A stretch of DNA of 64,000 nucleotides from positions 1 to 64,000 of the forward strand of contig CAZJHD010000008.1 of the NCBI GenBank assembly GCA_964545855.1, written 5' to 3'. Origin of the DNA: CAZJHD01 sp964545855. Lineage in GTDB: Bacteria > Planctomycetota > UBA1135 > JACQFD01. Position numbers and translations under genes: made by a program. Below the pieces are notes generated by a model. It saw nothing but the letters and a program-made list of their open reading frames with translations, was not told the DNA's origin and searched no databases. Shown one piece after another: positions 56,248 to 64,000 of this stretch. Each line of letters starts with the position of its first letter. Position 1 is the first letter of the stretch.

Positions 56248-56727
56248 TCAGAGGCGGGGCGGGTCGATCCAGACGGACAGCAGCGCGAGGCCCACGCTCA
56301 CGGCGTTGGCCGACGCGAGCCACGCCGCGCAGCGGCGGTCGAAGGGGACGCGAAAACCGACGCGCAGGACGAGAGCCTCGAGCCCGGTGTTCACGAGGAC
56401 GCCGAGAGCGAAAGTCGCGCCCCAGGCGATCGGGTTGAAGGTGTTCCAGCCGAGCACGGCTTGGACGACCTGCGCGAGCGTCGCTTCGTACACGATGCCT
56501 GCGATCGGGATCGCCAGCAGGCCGATCGAAGTCGACACGAAGTTCATCGAGAGCGCGGCTCCGAGCGCTCGTCCCGCGGGAAGCCCGAGCACGAGCCGCA
56601 GCACGCTCCATTCGACCCAGAGGCCGACCAGCACGACGACGGGATGGAGGAGGCGTGTCTCGAGGAAGAGCGCGGGCCAGACGACGTTGGCCAGCGGAAG
56701 CGCCGCCGCCCGCGCGAGGTCCGTCAT
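56248..56727 (-). CDS. Small integral membrane protein coupled to toroid protein
   Basis: A 159-residue protein with four hydrophobic helices (about 8-27, 31-50, 60-82 and 98-120, plus a weaker one near 140). I do not recognise a family. Its ATG overlaps the stop of the upstream toroid gene by four bases (ATGA), which implies coupled expression and probably joint function. Conserved-looking features are a central GWNTFNP loop (about 90-96) and a basic stretch after the third helix. Confidence 0.7.
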   Translation of the reverse strand: MTDLARAAALPLANVVWPALFLETRLLHPVVVLVGLWVEWSVLRLVLGLPAGRALGAALSMNFVSTSIGLLAIPIAGIVYEATLAQVVQAVLGWNTFNPIAWGATFALGVLVNTGLEALVLRVGFRVPFDRRCAAWLASANAVSVGLALLSVWIDPPRL

Positions 56728-58295
56728 TCCACCGCCTTCCCCTCGGGCGTCGACACGCGCGCCGCGAGGTCGCAGAAGTAGCCGATGTCGTAGACCTTCA
56801 CGAGGAGCGTGTTCTCGCCGGCGCGGAGGGTCAGCGGCGCCCACCAGGAGTCGGGCGCGACGCCGTCGACGTAGGTCTCGTTCTCGTAGACGAGCTTGCC
56901 GTTGAGCCACGCGCGCGCGCCGTCGTCGTGGCCGATCCAGAGGACGGCGTCCTGCGCCTTCGCGACACGCAGCGTGGTCCAGGCGTAGGCGAAGCCGGCG
57001 TCGAAGGGCGCGATCGCCTTCTCGATGTGGAGGATCGGCCCCTCGGCTTCCGCCGCGACCCACTTCTTCGACGCGCTGCCTGCGCGCTCGCCGGCGCGGG
57101 CGGAGCGCACGGTCGTCTCGCCGATCGCGTCCTTTCCGAAGGGCTCCTCGCGCTCGTGACGCCACGAGCCGACGACGAGCCAGCTCTTCAGGAACGGCAC
57201 GCTCGCGTCCGGCGCCGGCGGGCGCACGGCGCGGGCGACGATCACGGGCGCGCCGACGTACTCCTCGCCCGGCGCCTTCGACGACCAGGTGAGCGTCGCG
57301 CGCTTCAGGAACAGCAACGCGAAGCAGGTATCGACGACGTTGCCCTTCCAGGCGCCCTCCGTCTCCTGCGTCGCCAGCAGCTGCTCGGCGCCCTCGCGGT
57401 ACCACGGGCGCTTCCCGAGCGTCGCGCGCCCCGCGAGGGCGCAGGCGCGCTCGAGCCCGTAGAGCCAGTAGTGGTGCCATCCGCGCAGGGAGCCCTTCCC
57501 CGAGTGACCGGCGGGATTCGCGTCGACGCGGAACGCGGCGTCGAGCCACGCGAAGGCGTCGAGCTCGATCTCCTCCAGCTCGCGGCGCTTCGCCTCGTAG
57601 GGGCCGTAGCCCTTCAGCGCCATCGCGGCGATGCGGAGATCGGTGATCGCCGCGACGGTCATGGAGCCGGTCGCCGTCTCCGTGGGACTCTTGTAGGAGA
57701 ACGCGCCCGACTCCTGCGCGTGCTTCGCGACGGCGAGCACGGTCTCGAGGAGCGCCTCCTTCGGCACCTCGACGCCCATCCGTGACGCGGCGTGGAGGCC
57801 CAGCAGCGCGTACTGCGTGTTGGAGAGGTCGGGATCTCCATCGGGATAGGCCCAGAGCTTCGTCGCGCGGTCGCGATGCGCGAGGAGCCACTCCGCCGCG
57901 GCGCGCGCGTCCGGCAGATCGCGCTCGCCGCGCTTCAGCGCCTCCCAGGCGAGCAGCAGGCAGCCCGTCGAGTAGGTGCGCTCGAAGTCGCGGAAGCCCG
58001 TGAAGGTCGCGAGGCAGCGCTGGATCGACGGATCCGACTCGGCGACGCCCGACTTCACGAGCGTGAGGAATCCGAGGGCCTGCACGCCGCGGAGGAACCG
58101 TCCGTTCTCGCCGCTCTCCCACGTGCCGTCCGCGCGCTGGCGCTCCTTCAGCCAGGCGGCGCCGCGATCGATGGCGGCGTTCACGCGCACGTCGAGGCTC
58201 TCCTGCGCCGCGCCGCCGCGCGCCACGAGCGCGAGGGCCGCGGCTGCGAGGAGGACCGTGCGCACGAGGGAACGACGTCGCGACACGGCGGCCAT
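56724..58295 (-). CDS. Exported terpenoid-toroid (squalene-cyclase-like repeat) protein
   Basis: A 523-residue protein. The signal peptide is 1-31 (ending GGAAQE). From about 35 to 370 it has alpha-toroid repeats of the prenyltransferase/squalene-cyclase type: AAWLKERQRADGTWES, YSTGCLLLAWEAL, LSNTQYALLGLHAAS, TQETEGAWKGNVVDTCFALL. The QxxDGTW-like QW elements are clear, but the catalytic DxDD acid of the cyclases is not seen, so it resembles the non-enzymatic exported toroids. The C-terminal 150 residues form a jelly-roll-like domain (HDDGARAWLNGKLVYE, ENTLLVKVYDIGY). The ATG at 58295 was chosen for the signal peptide over a longer frame reaching into the ABC gene. Confidence 0.82.
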   Translation of the reverse strand: MAAVSRRRSLVRTVLLAAAALALVARGGAAQESLDVRVNAAIDRGAAWLKERQRADGTWESGENGRFLRGVQALGFLTLVKSGVAESDPSIQRCLATFTGFRDFERTYSTGCLLLAWEALKRGERDLPDARAAAEWLLAHRDRATKLWAYPDGDPDLSNTQYALLGLHAASRMGVEVPKEALLETVLAVAKHAQESGAFSYKSPTETATGSMTVAAITDLRIAAMALKGYGPYEAKRRELEEIELDAFAWLDAAFRVDANPAGHSGKGSLRGWHHYWLYGLERACALAGRATLGKRPWYREGAEQLLATQETEGAWKGNVVDTCFALLFLKRATLTWSSKAPGEEYVGAPVIVARAVRPPAPDASVPFLKSWLVVGSWRHEREEPFGKDAIGETTVRSARAGERAGSASKKWVAAEAEGPILHIEKAIAPFDAGFAYAWTTLRVAKAQDAVLWIGHDDGARAWLNGKLVYENETYVDGVAPDSWWAPLTLRAGENTLLVKVYDIGYFCDLAARVSTPEGKAVE

Positions 58296-58414
58296 CCTGC
58301 CGCGCCGGTGCGTCCGGCGGGAGCGCGAGCCCGAGTCCTGCGCCGTGGGGCCTCGGGCCGTAGGATCGGGGCTTCGCCGTTCCCCGCTCCGCGACCGGAG
58401 ATCGCCGCGCGCCC

Positions 58415-59224
58415 ATGAGCCCCCCGAAGTCCGCACGCCCGGCCGCCGCGCCGACGCCTCCGGCGCCGCCGGCAGCCCCGCGTTCGCTCGCGCTCCACGC
58501 CAAGGGCGTCTACCGATTCCACGAGCTCCAGGGGCGGCGGATCCCCGTGCTGCTCGACGTCTCCTTCGAGGTCGCGCGCGGCGACTTCGTGGCGATCATG
58601 GGTCCGAGCGGCTCCGGGAAGACGACGCTGCTCCAGATCCTCGCCGGCCTCGACCTCCCGTCGGCCGGCTCCGTCGAGGTGCTCGGTCAGCCCCTCGAGG
58701 GCCTCGACGAGCGCGCGCGCACGCTGCTCCGCCGCGACCAGATCGGATTCGTCTTCCAGTTCTTCAACCTCCTGCCGACGCTCACCGTCGCGGAGAACGT
58801 GCTCCTGCCGCTGCGCATCGCGGGACGGTCGCTCCGCGACGGCCAGCTCGAGCTCGTGCGCTTGCTGCAGCAGTTCGGACTCTCGGAGCGGAGCTCCCAC
58901 CTGCCGAGCCAGCTCTCGGGCGGCGAGATGCAGCGCACGTCGATCGCGCGCGCGCTCGTCTCCGGCGCGCCGGTGCTCCTCTGCGACGAGCCGACGGGCA
59001 ACCTCTCGACGACGGCGGGCCTCGAGGTGATGGAGGCGCTGCGCCACTGCCGCGAGCGCGAGAAGCGCACGATCCTTCTCGTCACGCACAACGCGCGCGA
59101 CGCCGCCTTCGCCGACCGCGTCCTCGTGCTCCGCGACGGCGCCCTCGTTCCCGACGCGGCGATGGAGGGCCCGAACCTGACGGCGGAGCGCATCCACGAG
59201 ACGCTCGCGCGGCTGAAGATCTAG
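58415..59224 (+). CDS. ABC transporter ATPase (LolD/MacB type)
   Basis: A 269-residue cytosolic ATPase that would power the permease encoded next. Motifs are Walker A GPSGSGKT (63-70), Q-loop FVFQFFNLLPTLT (112-124), signature LSGGEMQRTSIARAL (167-181), Walker B VLLCDEPTGNLS (187-198) and H-loop THN (224-226). The D-loop reads NLSTT, with Ser in place of the usual Asp. The first 25 residues are a Pro/Ala-rich extension. The ATPase of lipoprotein- or peptide-exporting MacB/LolD systems is the closest type. Four bases separate it from the permease gene. Confidence 0.92.
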   Translation: MSPPKSARPAAAPTPPAPPAAPRSLALHAKGVYRFHELQGRRIPVLLDVSFEVARGDFVAIMGPSGSGKTTLLQILAGLDLPSAGSVEVLGQPLEGLDERARTLLRRDQIGFVFQFFNLLPTLTVAENVLLPLRIAGRSLRDGQLELVRLLQQFGLSERSSHLPSQLSGGEMQRTSIARALVSGAPVLLCDEPTGNLSTTAGLEVMEALRHCREREKRTILLVTHNARDAAFADRVLVLRDGALVPDAAMEGPNLTAERIHETLARLKI

Positions 59225-59228
59225 CGCC

Positions 59229-61829
59229 TTGTTCGCCCTCCCCATGGCGTTCTCGGCGCTGCGCACGCGGCCCGGGAAGACCCTCTTCTCCGTGCTCGGC
59301 ATCGCGCTCGGCGTCGCGACGGCCGTCGCCATCGTGACGCTCGACGAGACGACGGTCTTCGCGCGGACGGCAGCGAAGACCGACGCCTTCGCGCGCGTCG
59401 ATCTCGAAGCGATCCCCGCCGACCCGGCGACCCCGCCGGCGGAGGCGCTCGAGGAGCTGCGCGCGAACCCCTCCGTGCGCGCCGTTGGAGCGATGGTCCT
59501 CGGCACCGTCGACCTCATCGTCGGAGGCCGCCCGTCGGGCTCGGCGACGGCCATCGCCCTCGACCCCGTGGCGCGGCGTGCGCCCGCCTTCAGCGCCTAC
59601 CGCGTCTCCACGGGCGACGACCTCCCGGAGACCGACGACGGCGACACGGCGCTCGTCCTCGTCGGCGAGGAGCTCGCGCGCCAGCTCGTGCTGCGGCCGG
59701 GCGACTCGATCGAGATCGTGCGTCCGAGCGCGCAGGCGCGCACGGCGTGCGTCGACGGTCAGCTCGTCGAGCGCGCGTCGCCGCGGGACGAGGCGCCGAT
59801 GGCGATCCCGATCCAGGTCTCGGTAACGGGCCTCCTCGACCGATGGCACCTCGGCAAGCAGGGGGGTGGCTCCGTCGTGGTGATCCCCTTCGCGCTCGTC
59901 GAACGCGTCTTCTACGGCGAGCGGATGGCGCCGCTCTTCTGGCTCGCGAAGGACCCGAAGGTCTCGGCCGAGGACCTGAAGGCCTCCCTCGTGCCGCGCT
60001 TCGCCTTCAGCAAGGAGCGCTCGGCGCTCGTGGGGGAGGCCGCCGACGAGCGCGCCTTCCGGAACGGCGTCCGCGTGTCGGGGGTGCTGGCGCTCCTGCT
60101 CGGCCTCTTCGTGATCTTCCACACGCTCTCCATGACGCTCCTCGAGCGCGTGCGCGAGATCGCGATGCTGAACGCGCTCGGCGCGACGCGCACGCAGATC
60201 GGCGGCGCGTTCTTCCTGGAGGGTCTCCTCGTCGCCGCCTCGGGCGCCGCCGCGGGCGTCGGCCTCGGCCTCGGCCTCGCGCGCCTCGCGCTGCTGTCGG
60301 GATACACGACCCTCGGCCGCGTCGCCGCCGTCGAGGAGTTCCAGGTCTCCTGGGGACCGGTGCTCGCTATCGCCGGCGTCGGCGTCGTGATCGCGCTCCT
60401 GGGTTCCATCTTCCCGCTCGTGAAGGCGCGCGCGATCTACCCGGCGCAAGTGCTCTCGCAGCGCGACCTCGGCCGCGCGACCGACCTCTTCCGCGGCCTG
60501 AACGTCTTCCTCTTCACGATCTTCGCGGTGGCACTGCCGCTGCTCTACGTCTTCGTCGTGCCGGTGCTCGGCGAGGGATCGCGCGAGACGGGGCGCGTGC
60601 TGCTGCTGGGCGGCGTCCTCTTCGCGATCTTCCTCGGCGCGCTCCTCCTCGCGCCGAGGCTCCTCGCGGCGCTCTGCGCGCTCCTCGCGAAACCCCTCGA
60701 GGGCCGCTGGCCGCTCGAAGGATTCCTGTCGTCGCGCTCGATGACCGAGGGCGTGGCGCGCGTCGCCATCTCCGCCGCCGTGCTGGCGCTCGTGGCGTCG
60801 GCGCTCATCACGATCCGCGGCGTGACGGGCGGGCTGCGGACCGAGCTCGTCTCCTGGGGCGACACCGTGGACTCCAAGGTGTTCGTGAGCGCGTCGCCGG
60901 CGATCCCGCGCGACCGCGTCGAGGCGCTCCGGGCGCTCCCGGGCATCGCCGGCTTCGAGTCGCTCGGGCTCTGGATCGACTCGCCCTTCATGATCCGCGG
61001 CCTGCGCGCCGACGACCTCGCGGGCGGCGGCCCCTTCGCCGACGCAGAGCTTCGGCGCGCCTTCGACGAGACCGAGTCGATCGTGCTGTCGACGCCGCTC
61101 GCGCGGGCGCTGCGCGCGCAGCGCGGGAGCGAGATCCCCGTGGCCGTGCCGTCGGGTCCGCCGCGCCGGCTGCAGGTGATCGCGGTCTCCGACGATCTCG
61201 GATTCTTCCCGACACAGCGCGAGTACGGCGTCGTCTCCGAAGCATGGATGACGCGCTGGTTCTGCAAGACGAGCGCCGAGATCTCGCACGTCGCTCTGCG
61301 CATCCGCCCCGGCGCCGATCCCGACGCGTCGGCCGGCGCGGCCGCGGCGGCGCTCGCCGACCTGCCGCCCGTGAAGATCCGCACCGGCGCGGCCGTGCGC
61401 GACGCCGAGCTCGCCGACGTCGACCGCGACTTCCGTCTCTTCGACTGGATCCTCGGCCTCGTGGCGGCGCTCGCGGGCATCGGCGTGCTGAACGCGCTCC
61501 TCATCGCCGCCATCGAGAAGCGCAAGGAGATCGGCGTGCTGAAGGCCCTCGGGATGACGCGCGGGCAGCTCGCCCGCACGGTGCTCCTGGAGGCGGCGAC
61601 GACGGGATTCGTCGGCGGCGGACTCGGCGTCCTCCTCGGCATCGCCTTCGTCCTCGTCGTGATGGACGCGCTCGCGCGCCTGACGGGCCTTCCGCTCGAG
61701 GTGACGCCGCAGCCGGGCACCGCGGCCGCCGCCTGGGTCGGCGCCGTCGGCCTCGCGCTCGGCGCATCGCTCCTTCCGATCGCCCGCGCGAACCGGTTCC
61801 GCGCGGCCGACGCGGTTCGCTACGAGTGA
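59229..61829 (+). CDS. FtsX-like ABC transporter permease, two-domain
   Basis: An 866-residue permease. It has an N-terminal helix (about 12-35) and a periplasmic domain (about 40-275). A first FtsX helix bundle (about 280-410) holds LERVREIAMLNALGATRTQI. Helices near 425-510 and a second periplasmic region (about 540-730) follow. A second bundle (about 735-860) holds IEKRKEIGVLKALGMTRGQL. The duplicated coupling helices and size fit the large permeases of the FtsX family, in which one chain does both halves. With the preceding ATPase it forms a complete exporter; lipoproteins, lipids or peptides are possible cargo. The start is a TTG at 59229, or ATG at 59244. Confidence 0.9.
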   Translation: MFALPMAFSALRTRPGKTLFSVLGIALGVATAVAIVTLDETTVFARTAAKTDAFARVDLEAIPADPATPPAEALEELRANPSVRAVGAMVLGTVDLIVGGRPSGSATAIALDPVARRAPAFSAYRVSTGDDLPETDDGDTALVLVGEELARQLVLRPGDSIEIVRPSAQARTACVDGQLVERASPRDEAPMAIPIQVSVTGLLDRWHLGKQGGGSVVVIPFALVERVFYGERMAPLFWLAKDPKVSAEDLKASLVPRFAFSKERSALVGEAADERAFRNGVRVSGVLALLLGLFVIFHTLSMTLLERVREIAMLNALGATRTQIGGAFFLEGLLVAASGAAAGVGLGLGLARLALLSGYTTLGRVAAVEEFQVSWGPVLAIAGVGVVIALLGSIFPLVKARAIYPAQVLSQRDLGRATDLFRGLNVFLFTIFAVALPLLYVFVVPVLGEGSRETGRVLLLGGVLFAIFLGALLLAPRLLAALCALLAKPLEGRWPLEGFLSSRSMTEGVARVAISAAVLALVASALITIRGVTGGLRTELVSWGDTVDSKVFVSASPAIPRDRVEALRALPGIAGFESLGLWIDSPFMIRGLRADDLAGGGPFADAELRRAFDETESIVLSTPLARALRAQRGSEIPVAVPSGPPRRLQVIAVSDDLGFFPTQREYGVVSEAWMTRWFCKTSAEISHVALRIRPGADPDASAGAAAAALADLPPVKIRTGAAVRDAELADVDRDFRLFDWILGLVAALAGIGVLNALLIAAIEKRKEIGVLKALGMTRGQLARTVLLEAATTGFVGGGLGVLLGIAFVLVVMDALARLTGLPLEVTPQPGTAAAAWVGAVGLALGASLLPIARANRFRAADAVRYE

Positions 61830-61849
61830 TCCGTGCGCGGAATTCTCCG

Positions 61850-62218
61850 ATGACTCGCGACCACACCCATCCCGAGAGCCACGCGCGCGAGCCCGTGCCC
61901 CGAGGGCGGCGCGTCGGCGCGAGCGTGCTCCTCGGTCTGGGCGGACTCGTCGCGACGCCGGCCCTGGTGTACGCGACCGCGCTCCTGCTCCACGGATCGC
62001 GCGCGTCCTGGAGCGAGGGACAGGGAGAGGGCTTCGTCGCGTTCCTGACGGCGGTCTACGCCATGCCCGCGGGCGCCGGGTACTGGGCGATCGCGGGAGC
62101 GGCGATGACCGGAGCGACCTCGTCCGCGCGGCGCCGCCGGATCACCACCGCCGCGCTCGTCGTCTTCGTCGCCGCCGTCGTCGCCATGACGGTGCTCGTG
62201 ATGCGGGGCGCCGCCTGA
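61850..62218 (+). CDS. Small membrane protein, three helices
   Basis: A 122-residue protein of unknown family with a His/Glu/Arg-rich N-terminus and three hydrophobic helices (about 22-46, 62-82 and 94-116). It follows the permease by 20 bases in the same direction and may belong to the same transcript. The ATG at 61850 is the first in-frame start after the permease stop. Confidence 0.6.
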   Translation: MTRDHTHPESHAREPVPRGRRVGASVLLGLGGLVATPALVYATALLLHGSRASWSEGQGEGFVAFLTAVYAMPAGAGYWAIAGAAMTGATSSARRRRITTAALVVFVAAVVAMTVLVMRGAA

Positions 62219-62232
62219 GGCCGGGGCGAAGC

Positions 62233-62832
62233 ATGGCACTCGTCGTTCTTCTTCGCGGCGTGAACGTCGGGGGACATCGGACCTTCCGTCCTTCCGCGCT
62301 GGCCGCGCAGCTTGCGCACCTCGGTGTCGTGAACATCGGCGCTGCCGGAGCCTTCGTCGTCCGGAAGCCGATCGGCCGCACGCGGCTCCGCGCGGAGTTC
62401 GCGCGTCGGCTTCCCTTCGAGACGGAGATCGTGATCTGCGGCGCGCGCGACCTCGCGCGGCTGCTCGATCACGAGGGCTTCGCGGAGATCCCTGTTCGGC
62501 GCGACCTCGTCCGCTTCGTGAGCGTGCTCGCGCGGAAGCCCCGCGCGCGGCCGCCGGTGCCGCTCGCCCTTCCCGCGACCGGCCCGTGGCTCGTGAGGAT
62601 CCTCGTGCGGGAGGGCCCATTCCTGCTCGGCGTCTATCGCCGCCGGATGGATGCGATCACGTCCCTCGGGACGCTCGACCGCCTCTTCGGCGCGCCCGTC
62701 ACGACACGCAACTGGAACACCGTCGCCGCGATCGCCGCGTCGTGCTCGTCGGCGGATCTCGATCGGAATCCTGCTCGCGCACCAGCGACCGAGGCGAGGA
62801 CGCGGGCCAAGAGACGGAGGACCAGGCAATGA
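62233..62832 (+). CDS. DUF1697 protein
   Basis: A 199-residue cytosolic protein with the DUF1697 opening LLRGVNVGGHR, followed by LAAQLAHLGVVNIGAAGAFVVR, and GTLDRLFGAPVTTRNWNTV toward the end (family: TxRNWxT). The family's function is unknown; it is a widespread single-domain protein. The last 30 residues are Arg-rich and probably disordered. Its stop overlaps the next ATG (ATGA). It follows the small membrane protein by 14 bases. Confidence 0.88.
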   Translation: MALVVLLRGVNVGGHRTFRPSALAAQLAHLGVVNIGAAGAFVVRKPIGRTRLRAEFARRLPFETEIVICGARDLARLLDHEGFAEIPVRRDLVRFVSVLARKPRARPPVPLALPATGPWLVRILVREGPFLLGVYRRRMDAITSLGTLDRLFGAPVTTRNWNTVAAIAASCSSADLDRNPARAPATEARTRAKRRRTRQ

Positions 62833-63296
62833 CCCCGAGGAAAGGAGCTCCGAAGACGTCCGATCGCGCCGCGGCGCGGCGCGAGAGCGCCGCCGGCTTC
62901 ACGGCCGAGGAGCGTGCCGCGATGAAGGAGCGCGCCCAGGAGCGGAAGGCCAGTGCGCGCGGCGCGGACGGCGAGAAGGACCTGCTCGCGAAGATCGCCG
63001 CCCTGCCCGAGCCGGATCGCGGCGTGGCGAAGCGGCTTCACGCGATCGTGCTGGCCGCCGCGCCGGACCTCTCGCCGAGGACCTGGTACGGGATGCCCGC
63101 CTGGGCCAAGGACGACAAGGTCGTCTGCTTCTTCCAGAGCGCGGGCAAGTTCAAGACGAGGTACTCGACGCTGGGCTTCAGCGACAAGGCGAACCTCGAC
63201 GACGGCGATCTGTGGCCGACGGCCTTCGCGCTGAAGGAGCTGACGGCCTCCGCGGAAGCGCGGATCGTCGCGCTCGTGAAGAGAGCGGTGCGCTGA
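62829..63296 (+). CDS. DUF1801-like protein
   Basis: A 155-residue protein. A basic, Lys/Ala/Glu-rich helical first third is followed by a domain with LHAIVLAAAPDLSPRTWYGMPAW (YGMPAW being characteristic), VVCFFQSAGKFKTRYSTLGFSD and ELTASAEARIVALVKRAV. This resembles DUF1801/YdhG-type proteins, some called iron chaperones, though no metal-binding motif is clear here. It is coupled by four bases to the DUF1697 gene; the pair probably forms one transcript. Confidence 0.82.
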   Translation: MTPRKGAPKTSDRAAARRESAAGFTAEERAAMKERAQERKASARGADGEKDLLAKIAALPEPDRGVAKRLHAIVLAAAPDLSPRTWYGMPAWAKDDKVVCFFQSAGKFKTRYSTLGFSDKANLDDGDLWPTAFALKELTASAEARIVALVKRAVR

Positions 63297-63303
63297 GGTC
63301 GCC

Positions 63304-63507
63304 GTGAGCCGGCTCGCGCGCTTCCCGAACGCGGTCCGCCGCGACGCCGGCGTCCAGGCCTGGCTCGACGGCCACGCGCACGAGCGGTGCGCGGTCGCGC
63401 GCCGCTGGCACGAGGGGATGCGCGCGTGCGGCGCCGACGTTGCGGCCTTCCGGGATCTCGTCCGGGTCGCCTCGCGCGACATGAGGGGGCGGCTCGAGGC
63501 CGGGTAG
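63304..63507 (+). CDS. Short hypothetical protein
   Basis: A 67-residue frame from GTG, eight bases after the DUF1801-like gene. It is rich in Arg, Ala, His and Asp, with no recognised motif. Codon bias matches the neighbours and the position suggests an operon member, but its small size leaves it uncertain. Confidence 0.4.
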   Translation: MSRLARFPNAVRRDAGVQAWLDGHAHERCAVARRWHEGMRACGADVAAFRDLVRVASRDMRGRLEAG

Positions 63508-63597
63508 TGCGCGGGAGCGGGATCTCGGCCGTGCCTCGCGCGGCTCCCGGAGGCTCGGTTCTCATGTGAACCTCCGAGAAGGTCCGATCTCATGGAA

Positions 63598-63620
63598 TGT
63601 GTCCTTCTTGAAAGGACACA
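63598..63620. promoter_or_regulatory. Palindrome upstream of the AAA_14-type ATPase gene
   Basis: TGTGTCCTT and AAGGACACA are perfect complements around a 5-base loop (CTTGA), 19 bases before the ATG of the ATPase gene, in an AT-richer interval. It could be an operator, or a hairpin covering the start of the messenger. Confidence 0.5.
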
Positions 63621-63639
63621 TCGACTTCATCCTGGCTCC

Positions 63640-64000
63640 ATGACGTTGCACCCCGTCCTCGCGGAGAAGCTGAGCGCCGCGCTCGCTCCCGCGCCCCGAT
63701 CCGAGATCACGCGGCGCGACATGCGCCTTCCGGAGATCGCCGGCAAGGTCCACGCGGTGATCGGAATGCGGCGCGCCGGCAAGACGACGTTCCTCCGACA
63801 GCTCCTGGAAGACCGCAGGAAGGCGCTGCCGCCCGAGCGAGCGCTCTACCTGAGCCTCGACGACGATCGATTGGCGGAGCTCGAGTCGGACCAGCTCGGG
63901 TTCCTCCTGGAGGAGTACTTCCGACGATTCCCGAAGCTGCGCGGACGGGAGCCCGTGCATTGGTTCCTCGACGAGATCCAGCTCGTCCCCGGCTGGGAGC
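63640..64000 (+). CDS. AAA_14/DUF4143-type ATPase, partial at window end
   Basis: The first 120 residues are visible. Walker A is IGMRRAGKTTF (G42-T49), then YLSLDDDRLAEL (70-81). Walker B is WFLDEIQLVPGWE (108-120, D111 and E112), which is the hallmark of the COG1373-type ATPases that carry an AAA_14 domain and a C-terminal DUF4143. Those proteins are about 400 residues long, so two thirds lie beyond the window. Their role is unknown; scattered distribution suggests frequent transfer. A palindrome precedes the ATG. Confidence 0.88.
   Translation, partial: MTLHPVLAEKLSAALAPAPRSEITRRDMRLPEIAGKVHAVIGMRRAGKTTFLRQLLEDRRKALPPERALYLSLDDDRLAELESDQLGFLLEEYFRRFPKLRGREPVHWFLDEIQLVPGWE

Overview
The window comes from a very GC-rich, diderm bacterium. 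Inference: a Planctomycetota-like lineage. The reasons are a lipid A gene (lpxA); many secreted FG-GAP/VCBS and SBBP beta-propeller proteins; a Cys-containing C-terminal module shared by three of them, of a type I associate with Planctomycetes; frequent GTG and TTG starts; and long chains of overlapping genes. No rRNA, tRNA, CRISPR array, integrase or transposase is visible. There are two runs of N (17211-17310 and 20823-20832), both next to repeated sequence.

Layout. 1-3747: a hairpin repeat, purine nucleoside phosphorylase, lpxA and a GT39-like membrane glycosyltransferase. 3951-17185: eight consecutive, mostly translationally coupled genes for secreted amidohydrolase-like proteins carrying nine domains; only one domain (gene 12859-14142) keeps a full metal-ligand set. 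17200-20351: a hairpin repeat broken by the 100-N gap, then a membrane/spermidine-synthase-like fusion. 20380-27290: a small anchored protein and two large SBBP-repeat paralogues whose 3' thirds are nearly identical DNA. 27463-31313: a divergent pair, a B12-type radical SAM enzyme and a GT39-like/TPR membrane protein. 31341-39405: two paralogous FG-GAP proteins, a CRTAC1-type lipoprotein and a TPR protein. 39439-48370: a second membrane/spermidine-synthase fusion, a radical SAM protein, a histone H1-like protein with an acidic tail, a carboxypeptidase-regulatory-like protein, a cupin, a DJ-1-like protein lacking its cysteine, and hutH. 48559-53232: a degenerate receiver domain coupled to a radical SAM/SPASM protein, then a third SBBP protein. 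53353-64000: a secreted propeller-like protein, a CPBP protease, a terpenoid-toroid protein with a membrane partner, an ABC exporter pair, small DUF proteins and the start of an AAA_14-type ATPase behind a palindrome.

The most unusual unit is the amidohydrolase array. Translational coupling, N-terminal export signals in every gene and loss of metal ligands in eight of nine domains suggest a secreted multi-subunit assembly with one catalytic subunit and many pseudo-enzymes. Its substrate cannot be read from the sequence. All functional statements rest on motifs read by eye; no database search was run.
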